Under the pieces are notes generated by a model. That model was given only the letters and a program-made list of their open reading frames with translations. It ran no database searches and was not told the DNA's origin. Positions 25,601 to 38,028 of a DNA stretch of 64,000 nucleotides are shown here, piece after piece; positions within the stretch are counted from its first letter, which is position 1; every line of letters starts with the position of its first letter. Made by a program: the position numbers and the translations under genes. The DNA is from Lycocorax pyrrhopterus obiensis (taxonomy: Eukaryota; Chordata; Aves; Passeriformes; Paradisaeidae). The stretch spans positions 131,945,431 through 132,009,430 of the forward strand of contig JACSVZ010000002.1 in assembly GCA_014706295.1 (NCBI GenBank), given 5' to 3'.

Positions 25601-28600
25601 TTGGGTATGTTTAATAGTGTGGCCACCCAATAAGAGACTCCTTTTGTTGAAGGCCAGGATGTGGTTCTGCAAGAATGAAGAAAGCCAGAAACCTGCAGCT
25701 GCCCATGGGAATGGTGGAAACAGCAAAAAAGGACACTGTCACCTCCTGTGAGATCTGTGTTGAACATCCTGCACTGCAAGAGGACAATTCCTCAAAAGCA
25801 GCAGCTGTCCAATTGCCACTGCTGAGGCTCCAGCATGAGGGGAGCATTGTCCCGCAGATGGGAAGGTGCAATGGCCAGGCCAGCACAGAGACACCATCAC
25901 GATGCAGGCACGTACATGATCCCTGAGCCCCAGTGCTTTCCAGTGCCTTTCTCAAGGAAGTCTGATTGATTTACTTTCAGCTTTCAGATAACAGCTTCTA
26001 ACAAGAAACCAGAGAAATCAATATAAGTTTCTCAGTGGTACCTCTGGAGTAGCTGTAAAACTAATTCAGCAGTATTACAACCTTGAAAATCCACCTTATC
26101 TGAAGTGGGATGGGTTATATCCAACACTTTAATGACTTTGGACATTTCCATAGTACAGCAGAGAGCAGTACTGCAGAACACAGCTAGCTCAGGGGTGCAT
26201 ATACTGCCAGTGCCTCACAGCTATAAAAAGGTTTCCATCTGCTTTGTTAAAATAAGGTTGTTTACTCAAAATGCCTTTGAAACAGAGATGAGGAGTAGTA
26301 CAAATTGCTCTAGAAAGGAGCACTGCTATTTATAATAAATCTGGATGGAAATAAAGGTGATGACAAATGCTAGTGATTACACTGGAACCATGTGGACAGG
26401 TGGAACTGTGATGGTTTTGATGTCCCTGCAAAGAGCAGTTTTCAGGCCAGAATTTGTTTTGCATCCACAGACCTAGAAATAGCTTTATGACTTTTTTTTA
26501 TTATTATTCTTCAATGGTAGGATATTGAAATCATGGCCCAGAGAAGACCTGGAAGGAAGGCACAGAGTGGCTGTGGGAACTAGGGCTGTACATGGACATT
26601 TTATCTGTCAGGGCAGCCTAAAGAAAAATGGAGTGCAGAGAGGTCCCACCAATGCAGACTGCTGCCCCAAATTGGTCAGTCTGCGTTTTCAAAGCTATCT
26701 TTTCAATGAAAGTGAGTAAGCACTGACTTTTTTAAGATGGCAGATAACCCAAATCACAGAAGCTTTGCAAGGCTTGAAACCTGTTCCTTGCACTAGGCCT
26801 GGCTGAAGGGCTTAGTTGGGTCAAAAAATGGAAGGTCACTTATATGGTCCAGGCAGTCAAAAAAGGCTGTATGGAAGCCAAGGAGCTCCTGTGTGCAGCT
26901 GTGCAGAAGCCCTGCCCCCCACTGCCTGTGGCTGAGCATGGAAAACAAGCTGCTAATAGCAAAAGATTGGGCTATGCACTCCCTGAACCTCTCAAAAGCA
27001 CCTCTGTACCAAGACTTCATCTGCATGAGATGTGTAGGAGCTTACAGGGTTTTCATATCCATACATCCAGATATCAAAATGTGTTTTAAAAACTGAACCA
27101 TTGCCACATTGTAATTAATATCCTTATTAGTGAAACGGCACAGGAACGAATACTGATGAGATTGCAGTGGCCCTGCACAAATCTCTCACAGGAGGTGCCA
27201 CTGCACTCTGTATTATGAGGTGCAAGATATACAAATTTACAAAACCAGCACCCTGCCCATGGGAGCACTTAACAAAAGGTTTTAAAGAAGAATCCGGGAA
27301 AGTATTCAAGATAAAAAAGCTCAAAAAATGTTCTGAAGTGTCTTTGCTGTTTTACTCCTACAGTTGCCATGCTGCATATCCAACTTGTTTCATACTTAGG
27401 CAAAATAGATTAATCAGTAGGGCTGCAAGGAAAATATTGCTAATTGAAAGATAAATAGACTCCAGAGAAACCTCCTCCAGGAAAGAGCTGACAAAATAGG
27501 AAATAGGAGCATAGGAGTAACACAACACTTGAGGAATAAAAATAACAGAAACATCAACAGTGTTGCAATAAAAACAAACATATCCAAACATTACGTGAAC
27601 CACACAACCATTCAGAAGTCATCATTTTTTCATCTATTTAGGAAAAACTGAGATACAAGCATGCAATGCCTATCTGCAGGGAAGCAAACTCGATTCTAAC
27701 CTAATTTTAGCAGATGAGCATGATAGATATCAAATTTCAGATCTGCAACAGTTAAATCAAGAAAAAACAGAGTTTGGGGTAATTACAGAAAGTGAAGGAT
27801 TCTCTGCAAGGTTGTTTCTTTCACATTCTCTCTCTCCTGTTCTCCTCCAAACAGGAACATAGCACCTTAGCTTTATTTTTTCCAGACACTGATACATTCA
27901 TTCTTAAGCTTCAAATCCTGTCAGTGGATATTTTTTGCACACACCTCGTTAGTTAATGGACCTGTTCACATGATGAAAGATACTGTTCAATATTTTGCTG
28001 ACTTAGAATTATTGTCTCACATCAGTGGGGTGAAACACCCAGCTTCACCTCGCTCTGTGCTTTGTGTGGCAGCAGAGAAGGACGCCATGGCTTTCTCAGA
28101 AGCAGGACACCTTCAGTCCTGCGGTGCTTTCTGCACATTGCTGATGCTGTACAAGAGGAGTTGTGATTCCCCACAAGGCTCCCAGCAGCAAACCCATGGG
28201 CAAGGATCCCGTAATCTGGACGGTAATCAGAGAGGTTCAGCACCTCATCAAAAAGTAACTTTTTAAACTGTATCTTAAGGAACATATGACAAACATCTAA
28301 CACACTGCATTTTTCACCAGTCAGCTAAAGCCATGAGCTAGAATAGTGTTCTCTGCCAATTTTCAAGTTTCCAGCACCTGCTATGGAAATAGAAAGAATG
28401 TTCATAAAACATCTGTGGAGGAAAACTCAGCTTGAACTCAGAGACATCTTTCCTCACCAATATTTCTGCAGCTATGGCTTTGGGATGTACTCACACTTCA
28501 GAAAGAGCATCCACTCTCGCGATAGGAGTAAATGTGCAAATAAAATTAAAAATAACTAATAAAGAGATTGGATGAGGAAATGAAAGGGACCCATTAGACT

Positions 28601-28865
28601 AATGACTGATTACAGCATCTATAGCTTAGAGAGGCTCACAGATGTAAAGCCAGGGTACTCAGCAGTGCTTGCCAGTGGGCACTGTTTGAAAGTAATGCAG
28701 GATGTGGTCACTCTTCCTTCTTGTCAGCCACAGAGTGCTACAAAAAATGAGGACTTAGTACTGCAGAAGAAAGACACTTGATGAAGCAGATACAGAGTTA
28801 AAATTTTGTCATGTTAATTATAAATATGTAAACATTTGCAGTGGCAGTGTCCTTCATTTCTCCTC
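19627..28865. other. Unannotated region, no gene or repeat recognised
   Basis: No coding exon, RNA gene or interspersed repeat was recognised. A purine/G-rich stretch lies at 21,860-21,990 and a C9 run at 23,901-23,909. Open frames reach about 150 codons (minus strand, 21,090-21,551) without a recognisable domain. Pyrimidine-rich acceptor-like sequence occurs near 27,810-27,855, with nothing exon-like downstream. Confidence 0.55.
23901..23909. repeat. C9 homopolymer
   Basis: A run of nine C follows GCCCG. It is a simple homopolymer likely to vary in length or cause sequencing errors. Confidence 0.95.
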
Positions 28866-28873
28866 CTCTGCAT

Positions 28874-29332
28874 AGACAGATGTGTACACACACGTTTACC
28901 TATAGAGGGAAGCAAGAGATGCAATCACATGGTAGAATATGCAAATGTATAGACATAATTAGTGTGTAAATATATGAATTACTTGAAATTTAGAAATGTA
29001 AACTGTATGACTGAAAGGGACCAACTTAGCAAGTCTGCTACCTTGCATTGCAGCTATATCTTGCAGAAATCCTTGTTGCATTGTTGACAGTTTGGGCAGC
29101 TTGCTCTGATACTCACCAACACGCCTCTAATGTCTACTTTATTTACAACAGCTCATACACAGATGGTCTTGGGCGGGCCTTGTCCTTTCCCAAATAATTG
29201 TTGTTCACTGTGATCTCTGGTCTATTTATGGACAGCATCAGTGTCCCTGTCACCTCCTGGTCTCAGTGCGACTGAGCATTCAACTTGGTTCCCTCTATAG
29301 GTAAATGTGTGTGTGGATATATGCATCTGTCT
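28874..29332. repeat. ~460-bp segment bounded by inverted repeats
   Basis: The left arm (28,874-28,916) and right arm (29,284-29,332) are imperfect reverse complements. They share a perfect 17-nt core, TTTACCTATAGAGGGAA, at 28,895-28,911, whose complement is at 29,289-29,305. Both also carry an AGACAGATG block and a CA-rich spacer. The interior matches no family I recognise. The layout resembles a degraded non-autonomous DNA transposon (MITE), but no target-site duplication is evident. Two unrelated insertions of the same repeat in opposite orientation would look similar. Confidence 0.55.
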
Positions 29333-32300
29333 GAGGACATGAATCCAAAATGATTGTTCAGTTGCTTGGTTTTCTTGTTCCTGAGGTGGAAAACAATTTC
29401 CTCTGCAGACAGTTCAGAACTGAGGGTGAGCTTTATCACTGTCACCAAGCAGTGCCTGGACTCTTATACTGTGCTGCAGGCTGGAATCTCTGTCCAGATT
29501 GCATCTCCCACCCACCTGAGTGGATGTCAAAGGATACCTCCCTCCAGCAGAATTTGCATGTTTTTTTCATAATTATAATAAAATCCTGACTAGACGGGTC
29601 TTCCATCTAACTTCACAGATAAAAATAGTATTTTAAACTCTGTTAACAGCATCCCCAAGTAGCCATGTTGCAGAGCTACTTGTGCATTGGGGAAGCAGAC
29701 AGCAAAGAGTTTTGGCTACAGTTACGCCGAAACATTTACTTCTTAAACTAAAGTGATCTCCTCCTGCCTGTTCATACATCAGTTAACTAGTAAATACCCT
29801 CTTTGTTTTCTTCTCTTTGTCATATGTTGATAGTTTTGTTAGCTTCTTTTACCTCTTTGTCTATAAGATGATTAAAAAGAATTAAGTCAGGAGAGATGGG
29901 GAGTTCTGCTTTGAGAAAAGAATTACTTGAACTTGACTTTGTGGAAAAAAACTTAGCTAAAGAGGAGATGCTGTGAGGAAGCTCGATAGGGTTCTACCAA
30001 AGATTGATGCTTCTGAAAATTACTGAAAACAACGAAAAATTAGATTCTCAGGTTTTATAGGTGCTTTCACAATTCAGTTTTTGATATCAAAAATACGTCT
30101 AAAAACTAAAGCAGATGATACACAATTCCCCAGGCAGCACTGGGTGGAAATGATTCGTACCTGCTCCAGACACTTAACAGCACCGTGGTCTGGTGCTGGG
30201 CTGCCCATCCACCCACCTTCCCTCACCCCCTCCAGAACCTTCCCTCATTCCCTCATTGCTGGCTGCTGCGTGGATGGGAAACAACATTTCTCTGTCAGCA
30301 TTGTCTCAGGTAGACACCCAGCCCCGGCCCCGAGGTGGGTGGGAGCAAGCCTGCCCTGGAGCCTGCATCCCCTCCAAAATGCGCCCTGCGAGGCCACTCT
30401 TGCTGCCAGCCAAGCGAGAAGGCACTCCATGACAGACAGAGGATGCACTCACTGCGGTCAATTAAATCCTTCTGAGACTTTGTTCCCATGCTGGGAAGAG
30501 GCACCATTTTTATCTAATAGATCTGCTTTATCCTGCTGTTTTCTCTCTGGTCTCAGCCTGGCTCCCAGTGAAATCAGCAGTGATACATGCTCTTCTCCCT
30601 GGGAGCAGGATGCTCAAAGTGTTGTGCAAACCATTTGGCTACAGTGGCACTGTGCTGCTCAGAAGCTATTTGCAGAGACAGAAAAGGTAAGACAAAGGTA
30701 TAGAGGGCTACAAATATAGCTCTAGTTTATGAAAAACTACAAGCACTTTTTCTGCTTGGTGCTGCACACTATATAAAAATAGATGCCACTTCTCAGGTGT
30801 GATTATGAACAGGTGAAAATACAGGGTTGCAACTTTTTTCATCAGCAGGTCTCCAACACACTCTCAGGAGTGACTACACGCTGCCAATTGCTTTTAAAAC
30901 ACGAAATGTAAGGCTTCTCTTGTCCCCATTGTGAACTCCTGGGAAGAGATTTCCCCTTGCTTTCCACCTTCTGATTTACGGTGTGGTCTTGGAGAAATAT
31001 GCTTCTACTGACCTATTTTGACCAGACAAATTTGTGATTCCTGCAGTCATTCTGCATTTCTGCAAATCAGTTGGCAAATCTTTGGATCGATGGCACCGAG
31101 GGTAAGCACCCAAGCAGCAAATTGTGGGGCCATGGACATTTTTGCTGGAACACCACAACCTCCATAGTCCTCCTGCAGCTGCAATAGCTGAACTGCAAAC
31201 GGCAGAGCCAGAGTGCAGCCTTGTGCTTCGTGCTCTGCCCCTCTCTCTGCTCTGTGTGCATTTGTCTCCAGTTGTCCTCTTCTTCAGGAACAAGGTCAAA
31301 ATCAACACAACAACCTGAGAGCTACCAGCAGAACTGAGCATGGCTTTCCCCTATCCTCACCCCTTATCCACTTTATACCCCTTCTCAAATGGCACTTGAT
31401 GCTTTTTTTTTTCTTTCAACTTAATTGTCAGGGTTTTCTTTAGAAAAGGTTCTCTCTAAATAAAAATTCATGACAGGAAAAAAGAATTACATCTTTGTTT
31501 TGCTAAAGCAAATTTTTAGTTATGTTATATGCCAGGTATATTCTTTAATAATGCCAGGTATCTTCTTTCTGATTTTGCTCAGTCAATAGGTACAAAAAAT
31601 TTTCTGTTTAAATTAGGAATCTATTTTTACTTGTAGAACAGAAGCCCAGTCCCACACTGGTAGTGGCACTGATGTAGTGATTATGTCTTTAAAAAAGAGA
31701 GTGTAACAAAAATAATTAAATTCTACAAAAAACTAAAAATCTGGACCCGTTTTCTGTAACACGTACCGGTAGCAGCTCAAAGCCTGACTGAACTGATGAA
31801 TTGGTCCCTTCCATTAATTTAGGTAAATTTAAGCAACAATGTTAAGAACGACATTATGGAATTTTGCCATTCACAGAGATTGGTAAAAGCTGTATTCCTG
31901 TAAAGCCATTATTAAGTGTTCTTTCTATGATTACATTTCATCCTTTGTGTGGAAAAAGGATGCATTTCTGACATATACAAACATAATTTTGTGTACGAGA
32001 AGAGAAATCTTTGCCTAGCAGAATAAATTACAATACTGTTTAATTGCTGTAAAAATCAAATTATATATAGCAATAATTGCATACAGCCATCCAGCAAACA
32101 CAGGTACAGAGCAAAGTAAATAAGTAAAATAGCCTGAAAACAGTCAGGAGCTGTTGGTGTCACAAAATGCCATTTCACTTAGTGTGTTACAGTCTGTAGC
32201 ATTAATTACTGAGCTCTGCTTGGAAAAAGTCTTGAAAGAATATAAATTGCTTTTTTTTGACGACCACAAGAAACAAATAATCATTATCAAAGATAATTCA

Positions 32301-34276
32301 TTCCCTCTCTCATGGTTGCAGTGGCTGCTCATTAAAAATAGCAACCAAAATCAAACAATGGAAACCAAGAAAGAATAAATTAGAAGATGTCATGAGCCTT
32401 TCCAAAGGAGCTTTTAGCCAACTCTGGGATTGCTCCTATTGCATGTACTAGGTCAAGAGCATCTAAGCTTGACAATACTTCAGCAAAGGCATCAGCAGAA
32501 ATCCTTCACTGTGGCTACATTGGGGTTGCAGATTGGTCCCCGTCCCACGGCTGGGCCAGGCAGGTGGCACGGGCAGCAGGGAGCCAGCACTGGGGATGCC
32601 CACAAAAGCAGGGTGTTGAGGGGAGGGTGAGAAAAGCCCTCTCTGGGGACCTGAAGTACCACAGCTGCATTTCTGAAATACTCCAAATCACACACTGCAT
32701 TTTAATAAAAACTACTCATTTCCTTAAATGAAAGCAAGAACAGAAATCTGCTACACCATTAACACCAACGTTTCCCTCCTAACTTCAAGAGATGCATGCT
32801 GGCATGGGCTCAGACTTTTTTCTGTTAAACTGCAGATATTTCATCTCAAAATAAAAGTTATGCAACTGTATTTTGTACCTCTGATCAGGACCAACTGCTA
32901 GACTGACTCCTGTATTACACAGGAACAAGATGTTCTGTCAAAACTATTAATACCAAATCTTTCAGGAAAAGGTGGACTATTTTGGCAGCAAATCCTCATT
33001 TCCAGTGCAGAATAGTCCAAAAGGAAGTCAAAGATCCGGGCTCTGAATGCAAAACAAGGAGCACTTGTAAACAGCCTAGACATATTTCCATGCAATGGGG
33101 CATTTTTAAAGCTTTTTCTTCCTTTGCTCATGTATAATCTCATAAACAGCACTCAATTAAAAGCTTAAAACAAACAAAGTAAGTCTTTTCGAAAAATGTT
33201 CCTTACTTAACTAAAGCCAAGAGCTGGGTGTTTTAAAGCAAAGCAAACTGTGTTACAGCACTCTGCAGGCACCGAGGCTGCTCCTGCTTCTCCCCAGGAG
33301 CTGGACCCTCCTGCCACCCACAGCTGGGGACCGTGTGCCTGGCCCTGCCACACCAACAAACCCACTCTGCACAGCTGCCCATACCAGACTCTGGGCTTCA
33401 AAGCAGTGATTTCTCACGAGCTGAGATGGAGCTGGAGATCAGGATGAGGTGATATATTGGAAAAAGGGACACTGGCAGGTGTTACACCACCACAGAGGTT
33501 TTTCTGAGCAGTTTAAAGCTCAACCCATGCTTTGGCCATGTAGGCTGCAGGGTCAATCTAATGGGCTCTTTCAGCTCTGGCTGGACCAGCATCCACCTCA
33601 GCTCCGCTAGGTCACTTCTCCTGGGCTGGGAAGAGTACAGTGCCTCTCTTGAAGAAAGGAAGTTCAAGCTGATGAAGTCTCCACAGCAAACATCTGTGCT
33701 TGATTTCTGCTTCAAGGGGAGAGGGCAGTAGGGTGTTGCATTTGAACACAACAGCAGAGCTCAGTCTGGGGCATGAACTGTGGGGGAGCTTGTGCAGGCT
33801 ATTGTGCAGCCAGCCCCCAGCCATGTCCCCAGTCTTCAGCAGGGGCTCATCTCTCCATGGGTCTCTCAGCCTGCAAGCACATCACAGCTGTCACAGAGGT
33901 TGCAAAATGGTTAGATGTTCTGGACACAAATGAAGAAAGACAATTTCTGCTGGTTTCCTTGCTCTCTGGCATCACTAAAGAATAATAAATTCTGAGCATA
34001 AGGGAAAATTAATGCAGAGAAAATAGCTTGTTTTCTGTTTGAAACATCTGTCCATTATGAAGGCATGGCCACCCATCTGAAGGAGCCAGCAAGGCCATGT
34101 TGCAGGTAACCACTGCTCTGGCAGACACAGAAAGTGGCAGATGCTGTTTGCTGGCTTGGACAAGTTCTTAAAATAAACACGAGGATTCTTGGTTTTGCAT
34201 ATTACATCATCAAGTCACCATCCAAGAAAGCAAGGAACAGAAGCTTTTAAGAACTAAACTGAGCAAGACTCACATG
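29333..34276. other. Unannotated region, no gene or repeat recognised
   Basis: No recognised gene or transposon. The longest plus-strand frame (30,081-30,719, 212 codons) runs through a GC-richer block and has no known domain. A possible acceptor/donor pair within it (30,556 and 30,687) is discussed as a finding. The stretch 31,440-32,400 is AT-rich and holds a 22-bp spaced duplication at 31,529-31,569. Confidence 0.55.
31529..31569. repeat. Short direct duplication, 22-nt spacing
   Basis: ATGCCAGGTATATTCTTT (31,529-31,546) recurs as ATGCCAGGTATCTTCTTT (31,551-31,568) with one mismatch. It is probably a recent local duplication in AT-rich sequence. Confidence 0.6.
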
Positions 34277-34656
34277 TGTTGTGGTTTAACCCCAGCTGGT
34301 AACTCAGCCCCACGCCACTGCTTGCTCATTCACCCGGTGGGATAGGGAAGAGGAGTGGAAGAACAAAAGTGAGAACACTCGTGGATTGAGATAAAGACAG
34401 CTTAACAGGGAAAGCAAAAGCCACATGCACAACCAAATCAAAACAAGGCATTCATTCACAAGTGACTTCCATGGACAGGCAGGTGTTCAGCCATCCCCAG
34501 GAGAGCAGGGCTTCTTCACGGGTAATGGGGGACTTGAGAAGACAAATACCATGACTCTGAACGTCCTCCCCTTCCTCCTTCTTCATCCAGCTTTATATGA
34601 TGAGCGTGGTGTCGTATGGTGTGGGATACCCCTCTGGTCAGCTGGGGTCAGCTGTC
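34277..34656 (-). mobile_element. Endogenous retrovirus LTR fragment
   Basis: This is the downstream part of an avian endogenous-retrovirus long terminal repeat. On the plus strand it starts TGTTGTGGTTTAACCCCAG, the reverse complement of an LTR 3' end (...CCACAACA). Read on the minus strand, it has a TATA-like CATATAAAGC (complement of about 34,590-34,600), then pyrimidine-rich and CAGGTGTTCAG-containing sequence in inverted order. Near 34,360-34,410 it has the CTGTCTTTATCTCAATCC block that normally follows an ATTAAA poly(A) signal. Here that signal is degraded to GTTAAG. The 5' U3 part is missing beyond 34,656. No gag, pol or env sequence adjoins, so this is a truncated solo LTR. I recognise it as a bird LTR type but cannot name the subfamily with certainty. 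Confidence 0.83.
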
Positions 34657-35847
34657 AGATATATGATATTCTCGTATTGTCTAGTGCATACTACACACAT
34701 AAATTGTAATCTGGCTTTATAACCAATGAAGAGAGCCTGCTCACTAGAGCTGTTTTGAGTACAGCACTTTCTTAGCACTCCGATTTCCAGCTGATACCCT
34801 GCACAGCACTTTTCCATGGTGCTGTGCCCAGCACATTGCCAGGATACCACAGGAAGATTGGCCACAAACATACACGCTCCACCAGCAGCACAACTCAGCA
34901 TCCTTCCACCAGTGGGAAACCTCACGTGTTCATTAGGCCTGAAAACCACTCATTCCAGTGCATGAGTACCACAGACCTTGGAAAAATGTCTCTTCTTAGG
35001 TCTTAGTATTTAGCAAATTCTTCTCACTAATTGGTTATCTCTTCATCAAACAAAAGCTCTATTATCATGCTGTTGACAATCATAACATGTATTGAAACAG
35101 AAGAAAGAGAGTTGTAACTAATCGAGCCTTGTTCCATGGGTGGGTGTAAAAGCAATTTGTTTAATTCATTTTGGAAGTCACAGAAGCGAAGCACTAAAGC
35201 TCATTTTACAACATTTATATAATTGTGATATTTGAAAAGCCACTCTCCTTTTAATTTATGAAGATTCAGTTGAGCCATTTGCACTCCCAACTGGCACGTT
35301 TTTGCAGGAGCACGGCAGCAGTACCCGCAGAGCAGCAGCACACCGGGGCTGGGGCAGAGCAGTGCATTGCCAAGCACCTTTCAGCACCTCTGCAGGGGCT
35401 GTCCAGGAGAACACAAGACCTGCTCCCTCAACCCCACCAGGGACACTGAGGAGGATCTCTCAACACAGGAGAAGGAAAAAGACATGCCAAGGAGCTTGCC
35501 AGAACATTGTTCGTCTCCATCTGCTCTTCCAGCAGTGGCCAATGTGGGACCTCCCCAGGCTCAGACATAACCACCAAACATCATTCTGGTCCTTGAGAAC
35601 TCTTCTATTTTTGTCCCCGTGGCATTAAGCTGCACATCCCATCCCATCTCCCAGTTATGCCTCAGCAGCAGCCAAAGGCTGCACCAACTCTCCTATCCTT
35701 GCTGGCTCTTTGACTTAGTTGCACCCATCCCTCCCTCCATCTCTCCTGCTCCCCATCCTCCCCTTCTTTACCTCCACAAACCCCTCCAAGCTCCTCATCT
35801 CCTCTGACAGTATAATCCTTCAGCCTCCTGCGCATCCCTGTGATGTC
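34657..35847. other. Unannotated region with a pyrimidine-rich tract
   Basis: No gene recognised. Sequence at 34,657-34,990 does not continue the LTR. A C/T-rich stretch with CCCTCC and CTCCTC words lies at 35,720-35,815, immediately before the next CR1 fragment. Confidence 0.55.
35720..35815. repeat. Polypyrimidine (C/T-rich) low-complexity tract
   Basis: About 95 nt consist mostly of C and T with short CCTCC/CTCCC words and few purines. It is low complexity; no protein-coding meaning is assigned. Confidence 0.75.
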
Positions 35848-35980
35848 TGTCAAGATCAAGTTGGATGGGGCCCTGAGCAACCTGCTCTAGTAGAAGATGT
35901 CCCTGTCTATGGTAGTAGGGTTGGAACTGGATGGTCTTCAAGATCTCTTCCAACCCAAACCATTCTATGATTCTGTGATT
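35848..35980 (+). mobile_element. CR1 LINE, 3' end fragment
   Basis: A short 5'-truncated CR1. It begins in the last codons of ORF2 (AAGTTGGATGGGGCCCTGAG) and continues through the 3' UTR (GAAGATGTCCCTG, TAGGGTTGGAACTGGATGG, CTCTTCCAACCCAAACC) to ATTCTATGATTCTGTGATT. The tail wording differs from the 4,565 copy, so it is another subfamily. Non-functional. Confidence 0.94.
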
Positions 35981-37149
35981 TCCCCTGCTTTGCCAACAGC
36001 AGTCAGCAACTGAAACCTTGTCACAGAGGCTGGGAAAGTACCAACAATTCACATCATGCCTTACACTGCTGCACGGACAGCATTTACACATGGCTGTGGA
36101 TTTCCATCTGTTGCAATGACAATGAAAGCTAGAGAAGGATTTCACACTAGGGTGGGAGAAGAAAAAGAGGCAGATAGTAAGTTCATGAAGCTACAGTGCC
36201 GTATCAAGTCAGAAGCCCAGTACCAGATGTCTAGAGAAAATGCAGACACTGAAATCACGAAGCAGCGTGGCTCAGAGGACAAGCTTCCACCCACGCCCAG
36301 CAGCCAGTGTTAGGAATGAGTGTTTGCCTTTCTGCCACCTTTACCCTTTACTTTCCATTTTAATTTTCACCTTTCTCAAGTTGTTCTTCAAATGAGCTCA
36401 TTCAGGATTATGCAATGGTTTACCTGTGGCTGGGGACACACAGCCTGAATGGCAGAAAACATGCCAGGAAACACCAGCTCACTCACTGAGCAGCACAACT
36501 CTGCTGCAGCCCTCATTTGTGTAGCACACAGGTTCTCCTGCTCCAGTCCAAGCTGCCTTCTCCTCAACTGGGGAATGTCAACCAGCTAAAGTACATTCAG
36601 TAGCACTGTCTTCAGCTTTCATACAGCACACCCAGCAAATACCAAGCAGCGCTGCATTGTCGCTTATCACACCTTTCACAATGCCCTGGACATATCACAG
36701 CAGAAGATTAGAAAAAGCAGTGATACATTGTGACCATGTGGGGCTTTAAAATCAAATGTACATGGACTTGCACACACATACAGTTTCTTATTCAACACCC
36801 AGTCTTCTACAGTCATGCCTTTGTGCTGCCCACATTGTGCAATGAGTCTGTGCAGAGCCCACGCTCAGGCCTGGCCCATCTCCACCATCTATGCTGTAGT
36901 GTGGAAAAGGCAGGGAATTACAGCCCAGCACAGCAAGTGATGTGTTGCAGAGTTTGTTTCTTTGGCTGGTGGCAGGAAAGAAAACATGCACTGAGCACCC
37001 TCTTCCTCTCTGGGACAAGCTTGCAGCCCTGAACATGTAGGTAAAACCACTGATCGAAGAGAAGCTTTTAGTCTTTCTACAGAAGCCAGCCCTTTTGCAG
37101 CTGCTCCTGACTCCTAGAATCACTGGTGCTGGCAGGCACCACTGCTGGA
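35981..37149. other. Unannotated region, no gene or repeat recognised
   Basis: Nothing recognisable lies between two CR1 3' ends. Open frames are at most about 115 codons and conflict between strands. Confidence 0.55.
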
Positions 37150-37582
37150 AGCCTCAACTCCACGCCTCTGCTCCTATGAAGACAGTCTGAGGCAGCTGGG
37201 GTTGTTCAACCAGGAGAAGAGAAGGCTCCAGGGAGACCTTAGAGCACCTTCCAGTGTCTAAAAGGGGCTTTGAAGAAAGAGGGAAACAAACCTTTTAGCA
37301 GGGCCTCTTGTGATAGGACAAGGGCTATTGGTTTTGAAGTAAAAGAGAATAGATTCAAGCTATATATAAAGATGAAAATTTTATGATCAGGGTGGTGAGG
37401 CCCTGGAACGGGTTGCTCAGGGAGGTGGTAGATGCCTCATCCCGGGAAACATTCAAGATCAGGTTGGACCAGGCTCTTAGCAACCTGAACTAGTTGAAGA
37501 TGTCCCTGCCCACGGCAACAGGGTTGAACTAAATGACGTTTAGAGGTCTCTTCCAACCCAAAATCATTCTATGATTCTGTGG
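37150..37582 (+). mobile_element. CR1 LINE, 3' end fragment
   Basis: A 5'-truncated CR1 starting in the ORF2 C-terminal region (CTCCTATGAAGACAGTCTGAGG near 37,170, then a GAGAAGAGAAGGCTCCAGGG block). It runs through GGCCCTGGAACGGGTTGCTC near 37,401 and GAAGATGTCCCTGCCC to a 3' UTR ending CTTCCAACCCAAAATC and ATTCTATGATTCTGTG. Several indels relative to typical CR1 make the ORF unreadable. It shares tail wording with the 35,848-35,980 copy. Confidence 0.95.
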
Positions 37583-37940
37583 TCTGAAGAGGCAGAGGCC
37601 ATGCTGACCTAGAGGCGGGACTGCAGACTTCCTCCCCTGCAGCTGCAGACCACAGAAGCAGTGAGGTTTCTTGCCTCAGGGCAGGCTGCATGCCCTAGTA
37701 CGTCAGAAACCTGCTTGAGGACTATCAAACCTCATTGCAGGGAACATGGGAGCCATGTTTATATGGGAAGTGCATGTGCATTGTTCTGGTCTCAAGGCAT
37801 GGAGCCTGGAAACACAGCTGACTGCAAGGGAAGTAGATCAGGAAAGATGTACTGCTTATCTTGATTCAGGCAAAGCTCTCCCAGAACTTGTCTTAATTTT
37901 ATTTGGTGTTTCTCCAACCAAAGGTACTGTGAGTGAGCTA
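37583..37940. other. Unannotated region, no gene or repeat recognised
   Basis: Nothing recognised apart from weak extension of the following inverted repeat to about 37,919. Confidence 0.5.
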
Positions 37941-38028
37941 ACATGGAATTAACACAAAATACTAGTAAATATGCTGCAAAGGGACAAGCAGATGTGGCAG
38001 AGGTAGAGGAACATTTAGATACTGCCAG
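37941..38028 (+). repeat. Unidentified ~88-bp inverted repeat, arm 1
   Basis: This stretch is repeated in inverted orientation at 39,704-39,792, with roughly 78 of 88 positions matching in my hand alignment. The shared block ACTAGTAAATATGCTGCAAA is identical in both arms. In the matching frame both arms stay open and share the peptide words TSKYAAKG and AEVEE. Most differences change the amino acid, so there is no sign of selection on a protein. I do not recognise the family; an old transposon or viral relic is possible. Confidence 0.7.

Noticed and set aside
30180..30440. Possible CpG island or promoter
   Set aside because: The region is GC-rich but CpG dinucleotides are sparse, and no TATA or initiator arrangement is clear.
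30081..30719. 212-codon plus-strand open frame as a gene
   Set aside because: No recognisable domain. Smaller conflicting frames lie on both strands and the composition follows a local GC-rich block. Kept only as context for a possible exon.
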